DNA of 64,000 nt from Affinibrenneria salicis. GTDB taxonomy: Bacteria; Pseudomonadota; Gammaproteobacteria; Enterobacterales; Enterobacteriaceae. The stretch is from NCBI RefSeq assembly GCF_008710095.1, contig NZ_VYKJ01000009.1, forward strand, positions 156,869 through 220,868, read 5' to 3'. A program made the translations under genes and the position numbers. Positions 54,229 to 62,783 of the stretch are shown piece by piece (within the stretch, counting starts at the first letter, position 1; each line of letters opens with the position of its first letter). Below the pieces are notes generated by a model. It did no database searches. It worked only from the letters and a program-made list of their open reading frames with translations, and was not told the origin of the DNA.

Positions 54229-54245
54229 CCGAACGGTAACAAGCC
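54217..54245 (-). promoter_or_regulatory. RAT1 antiterminator site upstream of bglG
   Basis: On - GGCTTGTTACCG, TTCGGC, GGGCAAAACTT matches the RAT consensus at the GTTAC and GGCAAAAC blocks. It overlaps the 5' arm of the leader terminator by 11-12 bases, the hallmark of BglG/LicT-type control, and begins about 100 bases before the bglG start. Confidence 0.85.
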
Positions 54246-54259
54246 TTATGCATGAGATG

Positions 54260-54288
54260 AAACTAGCACCGGCCATATAAACGGTCAA
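54260..54288 (-). promoter_or_regulatory. candidate bgl operon promoter
   Basis: On - TTGACC, 17 bases, TAGTTT. The -35 is close to consensus (5 of 6), the -10 is weak, which would fit dependence on an activator or de-silencing as in E. coli bgl. A start about 7 bases downstream would put RAT1 at the very 5' end of the transcript. Confidence 0.45.
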
Positions 54289-54346
54289 TTGGATGACCAG
54301 AAGGCCGGCAGCTTTCTTTGCTATTTGTGACGCAAGTAAGGTTTTA

Positions 54347-55099
54347 CTATTCGTCCGTTAACAATTGACGCAGCATACGCTCCGGGTTGTTAAGAAACGC
54401 GCGCGTAATCTGGTAATGTTCCGTTTGCTCATAGGCGACCTGATGTATCCCATCCCCATCGAACTGATAGATATCCGCATCAGGATAAGCCATCAAAATC
54501 GGCGAATGGGTGGCTATGATAAACTGCGAGTCATCGCGAATCAGGTCGTGAATTCTGGCCAGCGCGGCCATCTGCTTCGTGGGAGAGAGCGCCGCTTCCG
54601 GTTCATCAAGCAGATAGAGGCCTTTGCCGCCGAAACGATTAATCAGCAGAGAAATAAAGGATTCGCCGTGCGATTGCTCATGCAGAGAATGGCCGCCGTA
54701 GGAATTGATCACCGGAGGGCCGAAAGAGGGTTCCGCATCAAGATGCTCAATCTCCGTCGCCACATTGAAAAAACTCTCCGCGCGTAAAAAGAAGCCGTCT
54801 TTCGCCCGCCGGATACCTTTGCCGACGCGCAGATAACGCGAAAGATTCGAATGCGATATGCGCGTACCAAAATTAAAGTTTCTTGTACCGCCTTCAGGAT
54901 TAAAACCCATCGAAACGGCAATAGCCTCTAACAGCGTCGATTTTCCGGAGCCGTTCTCGCCGATAAAAAACGTCATTTTCGGGTGAGGAACCAACACATC
55001 CAGCGAGCGAATGGCCGGAATAGAAAACGGATAACGCTCAAACGATTCTACATTCTCGCGGAACAGAGAAATTCGGCTGATGTATTGGTTAGAAAGCAT
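54347..55099 (-). CDS. AAA family ATPase (ABC-like, single-domain)
   Basis: 250 residues from ATG 55099 ([20 protein letters not shown]). Walker A is [20 protein letters not shown], a signature-like [14 protein letters not shown] precedes Walker [20 protein letters not shown], and the H-loop is [18 protein letters not shown]. This is the compact AAA_21/RecF-like form, usually alone or with a nuclease; no nuclease partner is adjacent. Function unknown; homologues are often annotated only as ATP-binding proteins. The frame is open far upstream through a (GTGGGC)27 repeat, giving an artificial Pro-Thr tail, so the start after the repeat is preferred. Confidence 0.88.
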   Translation of the reverse strand: MLSNQYISRISLFRENVESFERYPFSIPAIRSLDVLVPHPKMTFFIGENGSGKSTLLEAIAVSMGFNPEGGTRNFNFGTRISHSNLSRYLRVGKGIRRAKDGFFLRAESFFNVATEIEHLDAEPSFGPPVINSYGGHSLHEQSHGESFISLLINRFGGKGLYLLDEPEAALSPTKQMAALARIHDLIRDDSQFIIATHSPILMAYPDADIYQFDGDGIHQVAYEQTEHYQITRAFLNNPERMLRQLLTDE

Positions 55100-55226
55100 C
55101 GCGCATTCCTGGTGCTGAAATTCTGAAAAAGATTCTACCCTTTTTTTCTTACAACGCCATGATGTCTGGAGCGACCTGAGTTCGACGCATAATTCCCCGC
55201 TCAAGCCACAGCCTCGCCGATAGCGT

Positions 55227-55388
55227 GTGGGCGTGGGCGTGGGCGTGGGCGTGGGCGTGAGCGTGGGCGTGGGCGTGGGCGTGGGCGTGGGCGTGGGCGT
55301 GGGCGTGGGCGTGGGCGTGGGCGTGGGCGTGGGCGTGGGCGTGGGCGTGGGCGTGGGCGTGGGCGTGGGCGTGGGCGTGGGCGTGGGC
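55227..55388. repeat. 27-unit hexamer microsatellite (GTGGGC)n
   Basis: 162 bases of uninterrupted 6-bp units, all GTGGGC except one GTGAGC at 55257-55262. It begins 128 bases upstream of the AAA ATPase start on the opposite strand. Encoded peptides (Val-Gly, Pro-Thr, Ala-His repeats) are artefacts. Such arrays vary by slippage and can alter promoter spacing. Confidence 0.97.
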
Positions 55389-55547
55389 AGGATTATATTC
55401 CCATGTTCCGGAAAGGCACGGACTTCCGCCGGCCACAAAGCGGCTGAAATAAACAGAGGTGTACCGCGCACTGGGAAGCGACTCAGCAAACAATCCGCAC
55501 CCACAACGCACCCGATTTTCGTGTACTAATTTGTGTACTACTTCGGC

Positions 55548-55688
55548 ATGGTTGACGGTGGTTTTCAGTGGATTTCGCTGGAGGCTCAACAGAGCGATTA
55601 CCCTGTTGAATCAGAGAGCTACAGACGTTGGTGGCTGTCTATAGAACAAGAATTGGAGCGGGAAACGAGACAAGCGCTGAGTTGCTAA
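55548..55688 (+). CDS. possible 46-residue protein or gene remnant
   Basis: ATG 55548 to TAA 55686-55688 reads MVDGGFQWISLEAQQSDYPV, ESESYRRWWLSIEQELERET, RQALSC. The composition (Trp, Glu, Arg rich; amphipathic helix) is protein-like, but there is no good ribosome site and I do not recognise it. It may be the tail of a gene cut off at the island boundary. Confidence 0.25.
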   Translation: MVDGGFQWISLEAQQSDYPVESESYRRWWLSIEQELERETRQALSC

Positions 55689-56094
55689 GTCTGAGTTTAT
55701 TAACGTTAATTTGATACTGTCAGTATCAGTCGAGCCTTGAAATTAGCCTTGTTTTGGGGGCTGGTCAAGTGAGAACATAGAATAAAAAGAAGGCACCTTT
55801 CAATCCCAGACGCTATGGCTCTTTAGTAATTTCAAGGTAGTCTTAAAGCTAGGTTTAACAGCAAATATGGCGTTAAAAAGTGTTACCTAAGGTCTGAAAG
55901 ACGGCAAAAATCATGTTCTTATCAAAATATAATCAGTATCAAGCATACACGACGGATGCTACCAAAAGCTGACAACCGTTAAATTAATGTCAAACGGCTA
56001 TAGCTCCGTAATCAAGTGTTATGTAATTTGAGCGTTACTACTCAAATAATCATATAAAAACCATGATAATTTTTTAGCAGATAAAGAAGAGTCT

Positions 56095-59000
56095 ATGTCC
56101 ATCATTACGAATGATAATGTGCACTATAATGCTATCCGTAAAGCCTTAGCTAACGGTAATGCCGCAGTAATGGTCGGAGCTGGGTTCAGCCGCAATGCAG
56201 AGAACGGTGACCAGTTAGCCATGTGGTACGACATAGCAAAAAGGTTATGGCATGAACTGAATCCACAGGAGGGCGAGCTGACAAATTTCTCTGCAAGTAT
56301 GGTCACTCAACTAGGTGAACAATACGCACGAGTTTTTTCCAAACCTGCGCTCGAAGAAGTTTTAAAACACTTGATCCCTGACGATAGAGTCCGTCCAGGT
56401 ATCTTGCATAATCAACTACTTCAACTGCCATGGTCAGAAATTTTCACCACCAATTATGATACCTTACTGGAACGCGCAGCTGACGATATAGTAGAACGCG
56501 CACACTATACAGTGACCTGCCGTGAGGACATCCCTCAATCAAAAATCCTTGGCAGAAGGCGCATTGTTAAACTGCATGGCTCTTTCCCATCTCAAAGACC
56601 ATTCATCTTCACAGAAGATGACTATCGGCGCTATCCAGAGTTATTTGCCCCATTCGTAAATCTAGTCCGCCAATCATTGCTTGAAAATGTGTTCTGCCTT
56701 GTTGGATTTTCTGGAGATGATCCGAATTTCTTACATTGGATCGGATGGGTTCGTGACATGCTTGACATGCATGCCCTACCTATATATTTATTTGTTAATC
56801 GTGCACCATCACTAGGCCAACGGACATTGCTAGAGGCGCGTAAAGTAACCCCCGTGGTTTTGCCCCAGCCAGATGGTATAGATGAGTCTGACTATTTTTC
56901 TCGGTTCTCAGCTATGTTTCATATACTTGAAGAACCGCTTGATGAAAAAGATTCTGATTGGGGAAATATTCCACATTTAGATAAAATATCGCAGATGCCT
57001 CATAAAAATATCGAGGAACGACTAAAGCGTCTTCTGAATGTGTATTCAGTAGTTAGAAAAATGCATAAAAAATATCCAGAATGGTTAATAGCGCCGTCAT
57101 CTGTACGCCAACGATTTAAACGTAGCATTGATTCACTTCCAGATTTCTTAAATGGCACTGATTTACGTGAAAAACTATTAAAGGACACTCCTCATATTGG
57201 GATTGTTATCTTTGCAGAATACGCTTGGCATCAAGAAGTGCTTCTTCAGTGCTTTGAAGATTCATTAGCCTTATCAGCACTTGATTTATTAAAAAAAACA
57301 AGCACACACTCAAGCACTCTATTTAATAATCAGATAACTGATCTTAGAATATTTGATATTAAATCTACAATAGATTTTCAACAACGTTGGCGTTATCTCG
57401 GACTAAGTCTGCTACGTTGGGCCAGACAGGAGCTATGCCGGGAAAATTTTGACTTACTGTCCAATATTCTTAAAACTGAATTACCAAAAGATTTTCAGCT
57501 TCAAGACGAAATTATATATGAGTCAATTTTATTTAAGCTTTACGAAGGTGACCGTGATATTGCCTATCACTTACTGAGTGAGTGGAATATCAGATCATCA
57601 GATAGCTACATGTTTGTTCGAAAAGGTATGCTTTTGGGAGAGGTTGGAAGACCAGAGGAAGGTAGCTCAGTCAGCTTGAAAGGATTACAGCAATTACGCA
57701 GCAATCAACGATTACACCCGCACAGTACTAAATACTTATCTCAAGAAGCTTGGGCATGCCTCGCAATAAATTATTTGCAAACCTCACAAAAATGGTTTTC
57801 TACCAAAGACGATGCAAACGATGAACTTCAGTCCGAAAAACTTGATCGAAGATTAGTGGATCTTGCTGCAAAAGGATTTGATTCACAAAATGAGCTACAA
57901 AAACTTACCGCAGCATTAAATGCTGAGACCCCCCCGCCCTCTCATCCCAAAAGTTATCACCCCCAATTTGATTTGGGACGTTATTCGGTAACAGAACAAT
58001 TAGCTGGCCCCCTTGAGTTAAGAGAAAAAATATATTCATCTTTTGCTTGGTTGACACTAAGCGATCGAGTTGCTCTAGTGCCACGTATCAAGAATGCTAC
58101 TTTCGACATTGCTTCATTTGCACAAGCTGCATGGTGGGTTCAGTACGCGGACTCAATGCAGCGAGTATTAAGTGTAATGATTAGATCACTCAACAAGAAC
58201 ATGTTAAAACCGAGACTCTCTAATCAATTGCTACATAAAGCTGGTTGGTTGTCTCGATATCAAGTTGCACGCACAGATGAGTCACTTGCAGTACAGATTT
58301 GTACCCGCTCTTTAAACCTGATCGAGAGAATTATTAGTAATTCGTTTGTCGAGCAATCGCCACAAGATGTAATAGATTTTCATATGAATATATTCTCTCG
58401 ACTAGTAATTCGCATAAGCAATACAGAAAAAGTTTACTCCTTCATGGAGAGAGTTATTTCTCTTTACTATCAACCAATTATTTATAACTCCCCACTAATT
58501 TGGAAAGAGTTAGCGCAAGTACTTTCACGCTGTTTTGAAACTCTCCCAGCGAAAGATCGGATAAAAACAATCCCTTTAATATCAAAAATCCCTGACAAAC
58601 CGACTGTAAGTTCACATTTCGAGCGCGATTGGACTTGTATACATATGCTTAATCGTCGCCCCGGTGATTTATTAAATAACAATGAAAATAATGACATCTC
58701 AAAATTCATAGATCAATTGATTGCAAAACTACAAGTATCAAAAATTGCAAATACTTCAGAATTAGAAAATGTATGGGGGAAGTTATTTTGGTTAAATGGC
58801 TGGGGATTTATCGTTGATAATCAGAAAGAAGCCATAAAAAAAATCCTAACCATCAAAAAAACTTGGACACTAATTCCCGGTCATCACCCGTGGGCTACGT
58901 TTAACTGGTTAAATGATAGCAGCATTGATTTTGATAATTTATTTAGAAAATGGATTCTTTCTCAAGAGTTAAAAAATTTCTCAGTAGAACCAACAGATCT

Positions 59001-59880
59001 ATTGGAAAAACCACCAAAATCCAAAAAATATTGGAGTATTGATAATAAAGATGAGTTGCTAGAAAATTGGATTTATTCAATAAAAAGAAAACAATGGCCA
59101 AAAACAGATATGAACGCTGGTCTTAAATTGGTAAAAAAGTGGTGGGACATCGAGTGGCAATATATATTTAAAGATTACAAAAATATAGATAATTTACATA
59201 TAGCCATTAATCAGCGACTGGAATTGATTGATAATATCGTCGCAATGATGGTCGAAAATAAAAGCATGCCTGATCAGTTTAACAACTCTAGTATAGGAAA
59301 ATGGCTTGAATTGGTCATCACTCAGGGTGCTGAACTTGGTGTTAAATTTTCGCGATACCGTCTATCGATAGCATTAGAAAAAAAAGACAAATTAGAGTTA
59401 TCCCGATTGGAAAGTGAACTAGTAGAAAATCTGATAGATCTAGACATCCCCTCAGTAAGTAATGCGTCAAATATAATTTCCTATTGGGTTTTCCATTCAA
59501 ATTTGAATAAAGAAAACAGACCCAAACTCATTATTGATGCAATTTCTGGAATTATTTCCACACGCCGAATACCTGTATTACCTTGGGCCTTAAATTTAAT
59601 GATACTTATAGTAAAAAACCACAGCGAATGGCTGACCAAAAGTCATTTTTCATTGATTGATTTGGGGCTAAAAAAGATGCTCACTGAACTTTCATATAAA
59701 GATCGGCCGGTAGGTTCAGGTATACCTGACGACAATGTGCCAACATTACGCTGGAACTGTGCTCGACTCGCGAAAGAAATCGCAACAAATAACCAGCAAT
59801 ATACAACAAAAAATATAACAAATTGGCTAGACTTAGCTCCTTCTGACCCACTTCCAGAACTGCGCTTTCTTAAAGAGTAA
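56095..59880 (+). CDS. SIR2-domain protein, defence-associated sirtuin-like (DSR-like)
   Basis: 1261 residues. The N-terminal ~290 residues are a SIR2-like NAD+-binding domain: AVMVGAGFSRNA (about 25-35), IFTTNYDTLLERA (116-128), KLHGS (159-163) and CLVGFSGDDPNF (201-212). Asn120 and His161 are in the positions expected for the catalytic pair of NAD+-hydrolysing sirtuins. The remaining ~970 residues are helix-rich without recognised motifs, as in DSR1/DSR2-type phage-defence proteins, which deplete NAD+ on sensing phage proteins. No partner gene is adjacent, so it would be a one-gene system. AT-rich codon use contrasts with the core genes, and integrases lie downstream. The family call is by motif and architecture. 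Confidence 0.85.
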   Translation: MSIITNDNVHYNAIRKALANGNAAVMVGAGFSRNAENGDQLAMWYDIAKRLWHELNPQEGELTNFSASMVTQLGEQYARVFSKPALEEVLKHLIPDDRVRPGILHNQLLQLPWSEIFTTNYDTLLERAADDIVERAHYTVTCREDIPQSKILGRRRIVKLHGSFPSQRPFIFTEDDYRRYPELFAPFVNLVRQSLLENVFCLVGFSGDDPNFLHWIGWVRDMLDMHALPIYLFVNRAPSLGQRTLLEARKVTPVVLPQPDGIDESDYFSRFSAMFHILEEPLDEKDSDWGNIPHLDKISQMPHKNIEERLKRLLNVYSVVRKMHKKYPEWLIAPSSVRQRFKRSIDSLPDFLNGTDLREKLLKDTPHIGIVIFAEYAWHQEVLLQCFEDSLALSALDLLKKTSTHSSTLFNNQITDLRIFDIKSTIDFQQRWRYLGLSLLRWARQELCRENFDLLSNILKTELPKDFQLQDEIIYESILFKLYEGDRDIAYHLLSEWNIRSSDSYMFVRKGMLLGEVGRPEEGSSVSLKGLQQLRSNQRLHPHSTKYLSQEAWACLAINYLQTSQKWFSTKDDANDELQSEKLDRRLVDLAAKGFDSQNELQKLTAALNAETPPPSHPKSYHPQFDLGRYSVTEQLAGPLELREKIYSSFAWLTLSDRVALVPRIKNATFDIASFAQAAWWVQYADSMQRVLSVMIRSLNKNMLKPRLSNQLLHKAGWLSRYQVARTDESLAVQICTRSLNLIERIISNSFVEQSPQDVIDFHMNIFSRLVIRISNTEKVYSFMERVISLYYQPIIYNSPLIWKELAQVLSRCFETLPAKDRIKTIPLISKIPDKPTVSSHFERDWTCIHMLNRRPGDLLNNNENNDISKFIDQLIAKLQVSKIANTSELENVWGKLFWLNGWGFIVDNQKEAIKKILTIKKTWTLIPGHHPWATFNWLNDSSIDFDNLFRKWILSQELKNFSVEPTDLLEKPPKSKKYWSIDNKDELLENWIYSIKRKQWPKTDMNAGLKLVKKWWDIEWQYIFKDYKNIDNLHIAINQRLELIDNIVAMMVENKSMPDQFNNSSIGKWLELVITQGAELGVKFSRYRLSIALEKKDKLELSRLESELVENLIDLDIPSVSNASNIISYWVFHSNLNKENRPKLIIDAISGIISTRRIPVLPWALNLMILIVKNHSEWLTKSHFSLIDLGLKKMLTELSYKDRPVGSGIPDDNVPTLRWNCARLAKEIATNNQQYTTKNITNWLDLAPSDPLPELRFLKE

Positions 59881-60161
59881 AAAATAACATCTCTAACAAT
59901 TATCTTGTAGAAAATTATGGGAATACGCATATCCCGAGAATAATAAATGGCACCTACAAAGTAAATTAGGACGAAAAAAATGTCTTTGCTTATTTAATTC
60001 ATTGTCCTACACGAATGAATATTATTACAATATCATATCGTCGGCATTACGTTTATTATCGGCTGATGGTTAGCATAAAATTCCAAGTAAACTTAGTATA
60101 TCGCTCAATAAAAAAACAGCTTTCTCGTTATACACAGCAAAAAACGGTCAGAAAGCGATAG

Positions 60162-60193
60162 CAAGCCGTCACTGCCGCCGCAGTGACGGCTTG
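60162..60193. repeat. perfect 14-bp inverted repeat with CGCC loop
   Basis: CAAGCCGTCACTGC-CGCC-GCAGTGACGGCTTG. Very stable as RNA or DNA hairpin, with no T-run on either side. It marks the border between AT-rich SIR2 DNA and the integrase leader. Could be a terminator, a recombination or transfer site, or a repeat-element half. Confidence 0.75.
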
Positions 60194-60490
60194 ATGCAAC
60201 CCAGCAACAATATGGGCTGGCGAAACACCCTATTCATTACTGTCTGCGTGACGATGCTCCGGCATACTACCCCTGCAACAACCTTCCGGCGGGTCTGAAC
60301 ACCGGAAACATGGCACAGCGTATATGCTGCGCTGGCCGTACCCATCCGGCCATCCCAAAGGCATTGGCTCCTGCGAGTGTCTGTCCGATCAGGATGGAGC
60401 CATCCAGACGCTTCCGGCTCATTCCCGGCGTCGCCCCTTAATCGGGTTCAGGGTATTACTGGCCCAATTTAATCAATGTCTCTTATCCGT

Positions 60491-60519
60491 AGCGGGCCGC
60501 AGGCCCGCATTTTCTTTTC
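60491..60519 (+). terminator. intrinsic terminator upstream of the integrase gene
   Basis: GCGGGCC-GCA-GGCCCGC stem followed by ATTTTCTTTTC. It lies about 240 bases before the integrase start, so it probably ends a leader or attenuates transcription entering the integrase gene. Confidence 0.65.
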
Positions 60520-60759
60520 ATCCATCTGCAACAAAGGAGGTTTTATCACGTTTTTCAGGCAATACCCTCCGCCCGGCTTTCCAGCAGGAAACAAGGCGGA
60601 TGCCTCAATCTGAGGCAACAGACGTTCTGAGCGTCTGGCCCCTGCCCTTCGGGGATCTTGTCGCAGTGAATGCGGCGAGTTGGCAATTACACTAACCCGA
60701 TTTCCTCTCAGAACAAGCGAATTAACTGTAGCAAAAAGACCGACAAAGAGGAGGCTGAT

Positions 60760-61623
60760 TTGGATGACCTGACATGGACGCTAAACCAGCTTTGCCGACG
60801 CAACCGGGACGGCAGCCATACCACGCAGGCTGACAGAAAACGGTCTCTGACCCTGATGGCCCGCCAGTTACGTGAGGCCGGTTTCCGCCAGATGCGCGCT
60901 ACCTCGCTTAAAGGTAAGCATATCAACACCCTGCTGATGCGCTGGCAATCAGAGGATTTGTCCGCCGGCACCCTAAAGAACCGGCTGGCGCATCTGCGCT
61001 GGTGGGCGGAGAAGATTGGCAAACCGGGCCTGCTGCCCGCCGACAACGACCAGTTGGGCATTCCCAAACGGCGCTATGTCACCAATCAGAATAAAGCCCA
61101 AACGCTAAACGATCGGCTCGACCGTATCCGCGACCCGCAGGTAAAAATGAGTTTGCGTTTGCAGGCCGCCTTTGGGCTACGCCGCAAAGAGTGCCTGCTG
61201 TTCCAGCCCCGCTATGCCGACCGGGGCGACCATATCGCATTGAAAGGCACATGGACCAAAGGCGGCAAAGCACGTACCGTCCCCATCACCATGCCGGAAC
61301 AACGGGCTGTGCTGGATGAAGCCCACGCGCTGGCGGGAGCCGGTTCGCTAATCCCGGCGCAGAAAACCTATATCCAGCAGCGGCATCGGTATGACGGTCA
61401 GTGCAAAAACGCCGGACTCAGCGGCATGCACGGTTTACGCCATCGTTACGCCCAGATGCGTTATGAAATCCTGACCGGCTGGCTGGCTCCCGCTGCTGGT
61501 GGCCCCGGCTATAACCACCTGACGCAGGAACAACAAACCATCGACCGTGAAACGCGGCAAATCATTAGTCGGGAGCTGGGGCATGAAAGATTACAGATCG
61601 TGTCGCTCTATCTTGGACGATAA
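60760..61623 (+). CDS. tyrosine recombinase with phage-integrase N-terminal SAM-like domain
   Basis: 287 residues from TTG 60760, chosen because GAGGAGG (60748-60754) sits 5 bases upstream and the family begins near DDLTWTLNQL; an ATG at 60670 is in frame. The N-terminal core-binding part (LTLMARQLREAGFRQMRATS, AGTLKNRLAHLRWWAEKIGK) precedes the catalytic part with Arg in FGLRRKECLLF, HGLRHRYAQ (His-x-x-Arg) and the terminal ELGHERLQIVSLYLGR with the likely nucleophile Tyr. This family is common on integrative elements. It is complete and unrelated to the integrase at the right edge. Confidence 0.85.
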   Translation: MDDLTWTLNQLCRRNRDGSHTTQADRKRSLTLMARQLREAGFRQMRATSLKGKHINTLLMRWQSEDLSAGTLKNRLAHLRWWAEKIGKPGLLPADNDQLGIPKRRYVTNQNKAQTLNDRLDRIRDPQVKMSLRLQAAFGLRRKECLLFQPRYADRGDHIALKGTWTKGGKARTVPITMPEQRAVLDEAHALAGAGSLIPAQKTYIQQRHRYDGQCKNAGLSGMHGLRHRYAQMRYEILTGWLAPAAGGPGYNHLTQEQQTIDRETRQIISRELGHERLQIVSLYLGR

Positions 61624-61791
61624 AAAGGGTTTTCGGGATCAAAAAGGCAGGAAATGGCCGAAGGGAATAGATATTAAGGGGCAACGGACCTACCAGAAAA
61701 AGGGAAAAGGCACTCTGCCCTATTTCACGGTATCCCAGACGCGGCTGCCAGCAGACGACATCATAAACAGCCATCAAGCCCCTTCAGGTTT

Positions 61792-62037
61792 TCAATCCTG
61801 CGCCCCTTCCCCACCCTGACCACGGCTGATGCCCTGATAGCGGGAAGGCCAGATCTCTTCCGGCCGTTTGTTCAACGCTTCGGCAATCAAGCGCTCGCCC
61901 TTCGGCCAGTGTCGCGTTAGCGCATTTGCCAATGTAGATGACGCTAATCCCGCCTCTCTGGAGATCGCCGCCAGCGTTGTGCCACGTTTTCTCAAACCAG
62001 CGATAATATCCGCCGGATGCCAGTCATTAACGTTCAT
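61792..62037 (-). CDS. Ner/Nlp-like winged-helix transcriptional regulator
   Basis: 81 residues from ATG 62037, with GGGGGAGAGG just upstream. NDWHPADIIAGLRKRGTTLA, AISREAGLASSTLANALTRH, and PEEIWPSRY are the signature of the Mu Ner/Nlp (SfsB) family, small DNA-binding repressors of mobile elements. It diverges from the first XRE gene across about 105 bases, so both could share an operator region. Confidence 0.9.
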   Translation of the reverse strand: MNVNDWHPADIIAGLRKRGTTLAAISREAGLASSTLANALTRHWPKGERLIAEALNKRPEEIWPSRYQGISRGQGGEGAQD

Positions 62038-62100
62038 TACCCTCTCCCCCATGATTTTATCCGCCATGTTCAGCATCTCTAAACAACTACGATGTTAAGT

Positions 62101-62122
62101 AATGCTAAACACTAAGTCAATA
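62101..62122 (+). promoter_or_regulatory. candidate operator upstream of the first XRE gene
   Basis: AATGCTAAACA, 4 bases, GTCAATA. The same two blocks with the same 4-base spacer recur at 62466-62487 before the second XRE gene, so they probably bind the XRE proteins or Ner. Confidence 0.5.
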
Positions 62123-62142
62123 GCTTATCTAGGGTGTTGATC

Positions 62143-62406
62143 ATGCTTCCCGGACGTCTTAAATCCGCACGGTTAAACGCGCATCTTACTCAGGAAAAAC
62201 TGGGTACGCTGGCGGGTATTGAAGAGGAAACCGCGCGGTCACGCGTCTCGCAGTATGAAAATGGGATACATCGCCCGACATTCGAAATGATGTGCGCCTT
62301 TGCGAAGGTGCTACATGTGCCGGAGGGTTATTTCTACACCCTGGATGATAAATTTGCGGCCATGCTGCTCGACCTTTATCGCCAGTATAAAGCGCATTCC
62401 CTCTGA
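62143..62406 (+). CDS. XRE family helix-turn-helix regulator (copy 1)
   Basis: 87 residues from ATG 62143 (AGGG at 62131-62134). HTH_3 domain: LPGRLKSARLNAHLTQEKLG, TLAGIEEETARSRVSQYENG, HRPTFEMMCAFAKVLHVPEG, then YFYTLDD. It is a short Cro/CI-type repressor. The following gene is a close paralogue differing in about 18 of the first 79 residues. Confidence 0.9.
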   Translation: MLPGRLKSARLNAHLTQEKLGTLAGIEEETARSRVSQYENGIHRPTFEMMCAFAKVLHVPEGYFYTLDDKFAAMLLDLYRQYKAHSL

Positions 62407-62465
62407 CCTTTCTCTTATCTCAAGCCGACCCTGTTCAGGGACTCTAAGCAACTCGCCTGTAAAGC

Positions 62466-62487
62466 AATGCTAAACATGACGTCAATA
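62466..62487 (+). promoter_or_regulatory. candidate operator upstream of the second XRE gene
   Basis: AATGCTAAACA, 4 bases, GTCAATA, a direct copy of the motif at 62101-62122, 22 bases before the start of the second XRE gene. Confidence 0.5.
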
Positions 62488-62508
62488 TTGATTATTGATG
62501 GTGCCACT

Positions 62509-62778
62509 ATGTTACCTGCTCGCCTTAAAGCTGCCCGCCTGCGTGCCCAAATGACGCAGGAAAAATTGGGGGTACTCGCTGGGATTGAAGAAGCCACCGC
62601 GCGGTCGCGTGTCTCCCAGTATGAAAGCGGCACACATCGCCCGACATTTGAGACGATGTGCGCCTTTGCCCGCGTTCTTAACGTCCCCGAAAGCTATTTT
62701 TATACCCTTGACGACGACTTTGCAGACATCATCCTGAAACTATATGACGGTGAAGTCGTTCAGTGGACAAAGGGATAA
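62509..62778 (+). CDS. XRE family helix-turn-helix regulator (copy 2)
   Basis: 89 residues from ATG 62509; the frame is open to 62467, but those codons cover the operator motif. LPARLKAARLRAQMTQEKLG, VLAGIEEATARSRVSQYESG, HRPTFETMCAFARVLNVPES, then YFYTLDDDFAD. It differs from copy 1 mostly at helix surfaces and in the C-terminal tail (YDGEVVQWTKG instead of YRQYKAHSL), so the two may have diverged in partner or operator choice. It converges with the last integrase, 5 bases apart. Confidence 0.9.
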   Translation: MLPARLKAARLRAQMTQEKLGVLAGIEEATARSRVSQYESGTHRPTFETMCAFARVLNVPESYFYTLDDDFADIILKLYDGEVVQWTKG

Positions 62779-62783
62779 CCCGC

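Larger units (their letters stand above)
55100..56094. other. spacer with hexamer repeat; probable left end of the island
   Basis: Contains the 55227-55388 hexamer array, a possible 46-residue frame (55548-55688), paired GTGTACTA motifs (55521-55541) and a near-palindrome GATACTG-T-CAGTATC (55713-55727). AT content rises sharply after about 55690. The promoter of the SIR2 gene must lie in the last few hundred bases but was not assigned. Confidence 0.45.
59881..60759. other. spacer between the SIR2 gene and the first integrase
   Basis: No gene is supported. The first 270 bases are AT-rich; from about 60162 composition becomes GC-richer and similar to mobile-element leader DNA. It contains the 60162-60193 hairpin and the 60491-60519 terminator. 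A 123-codon frame at 60324-60695 spans the terminator and lacks a ribosome site. Confidence 0.45.

Noticed and set aside
55149..55589. Long frames of Val-Gly, Ala-His or Pro-Thr repeats over the hexamer array
   Set aside because: They exist only because a 6-bp repeat keeps all frames open; no ribosome sites, and the ATPase start lies after the array.
60324..60695. 123-codon frame before the integrase
   Set aside because: Crosses the terminator at 60491-60519, has no ribosome site and no recognisable motif.
61547..61819. 90-codon frame after the first integrase
   Set aside because: Starts inside the integrase in another frame and has no protein-like features.
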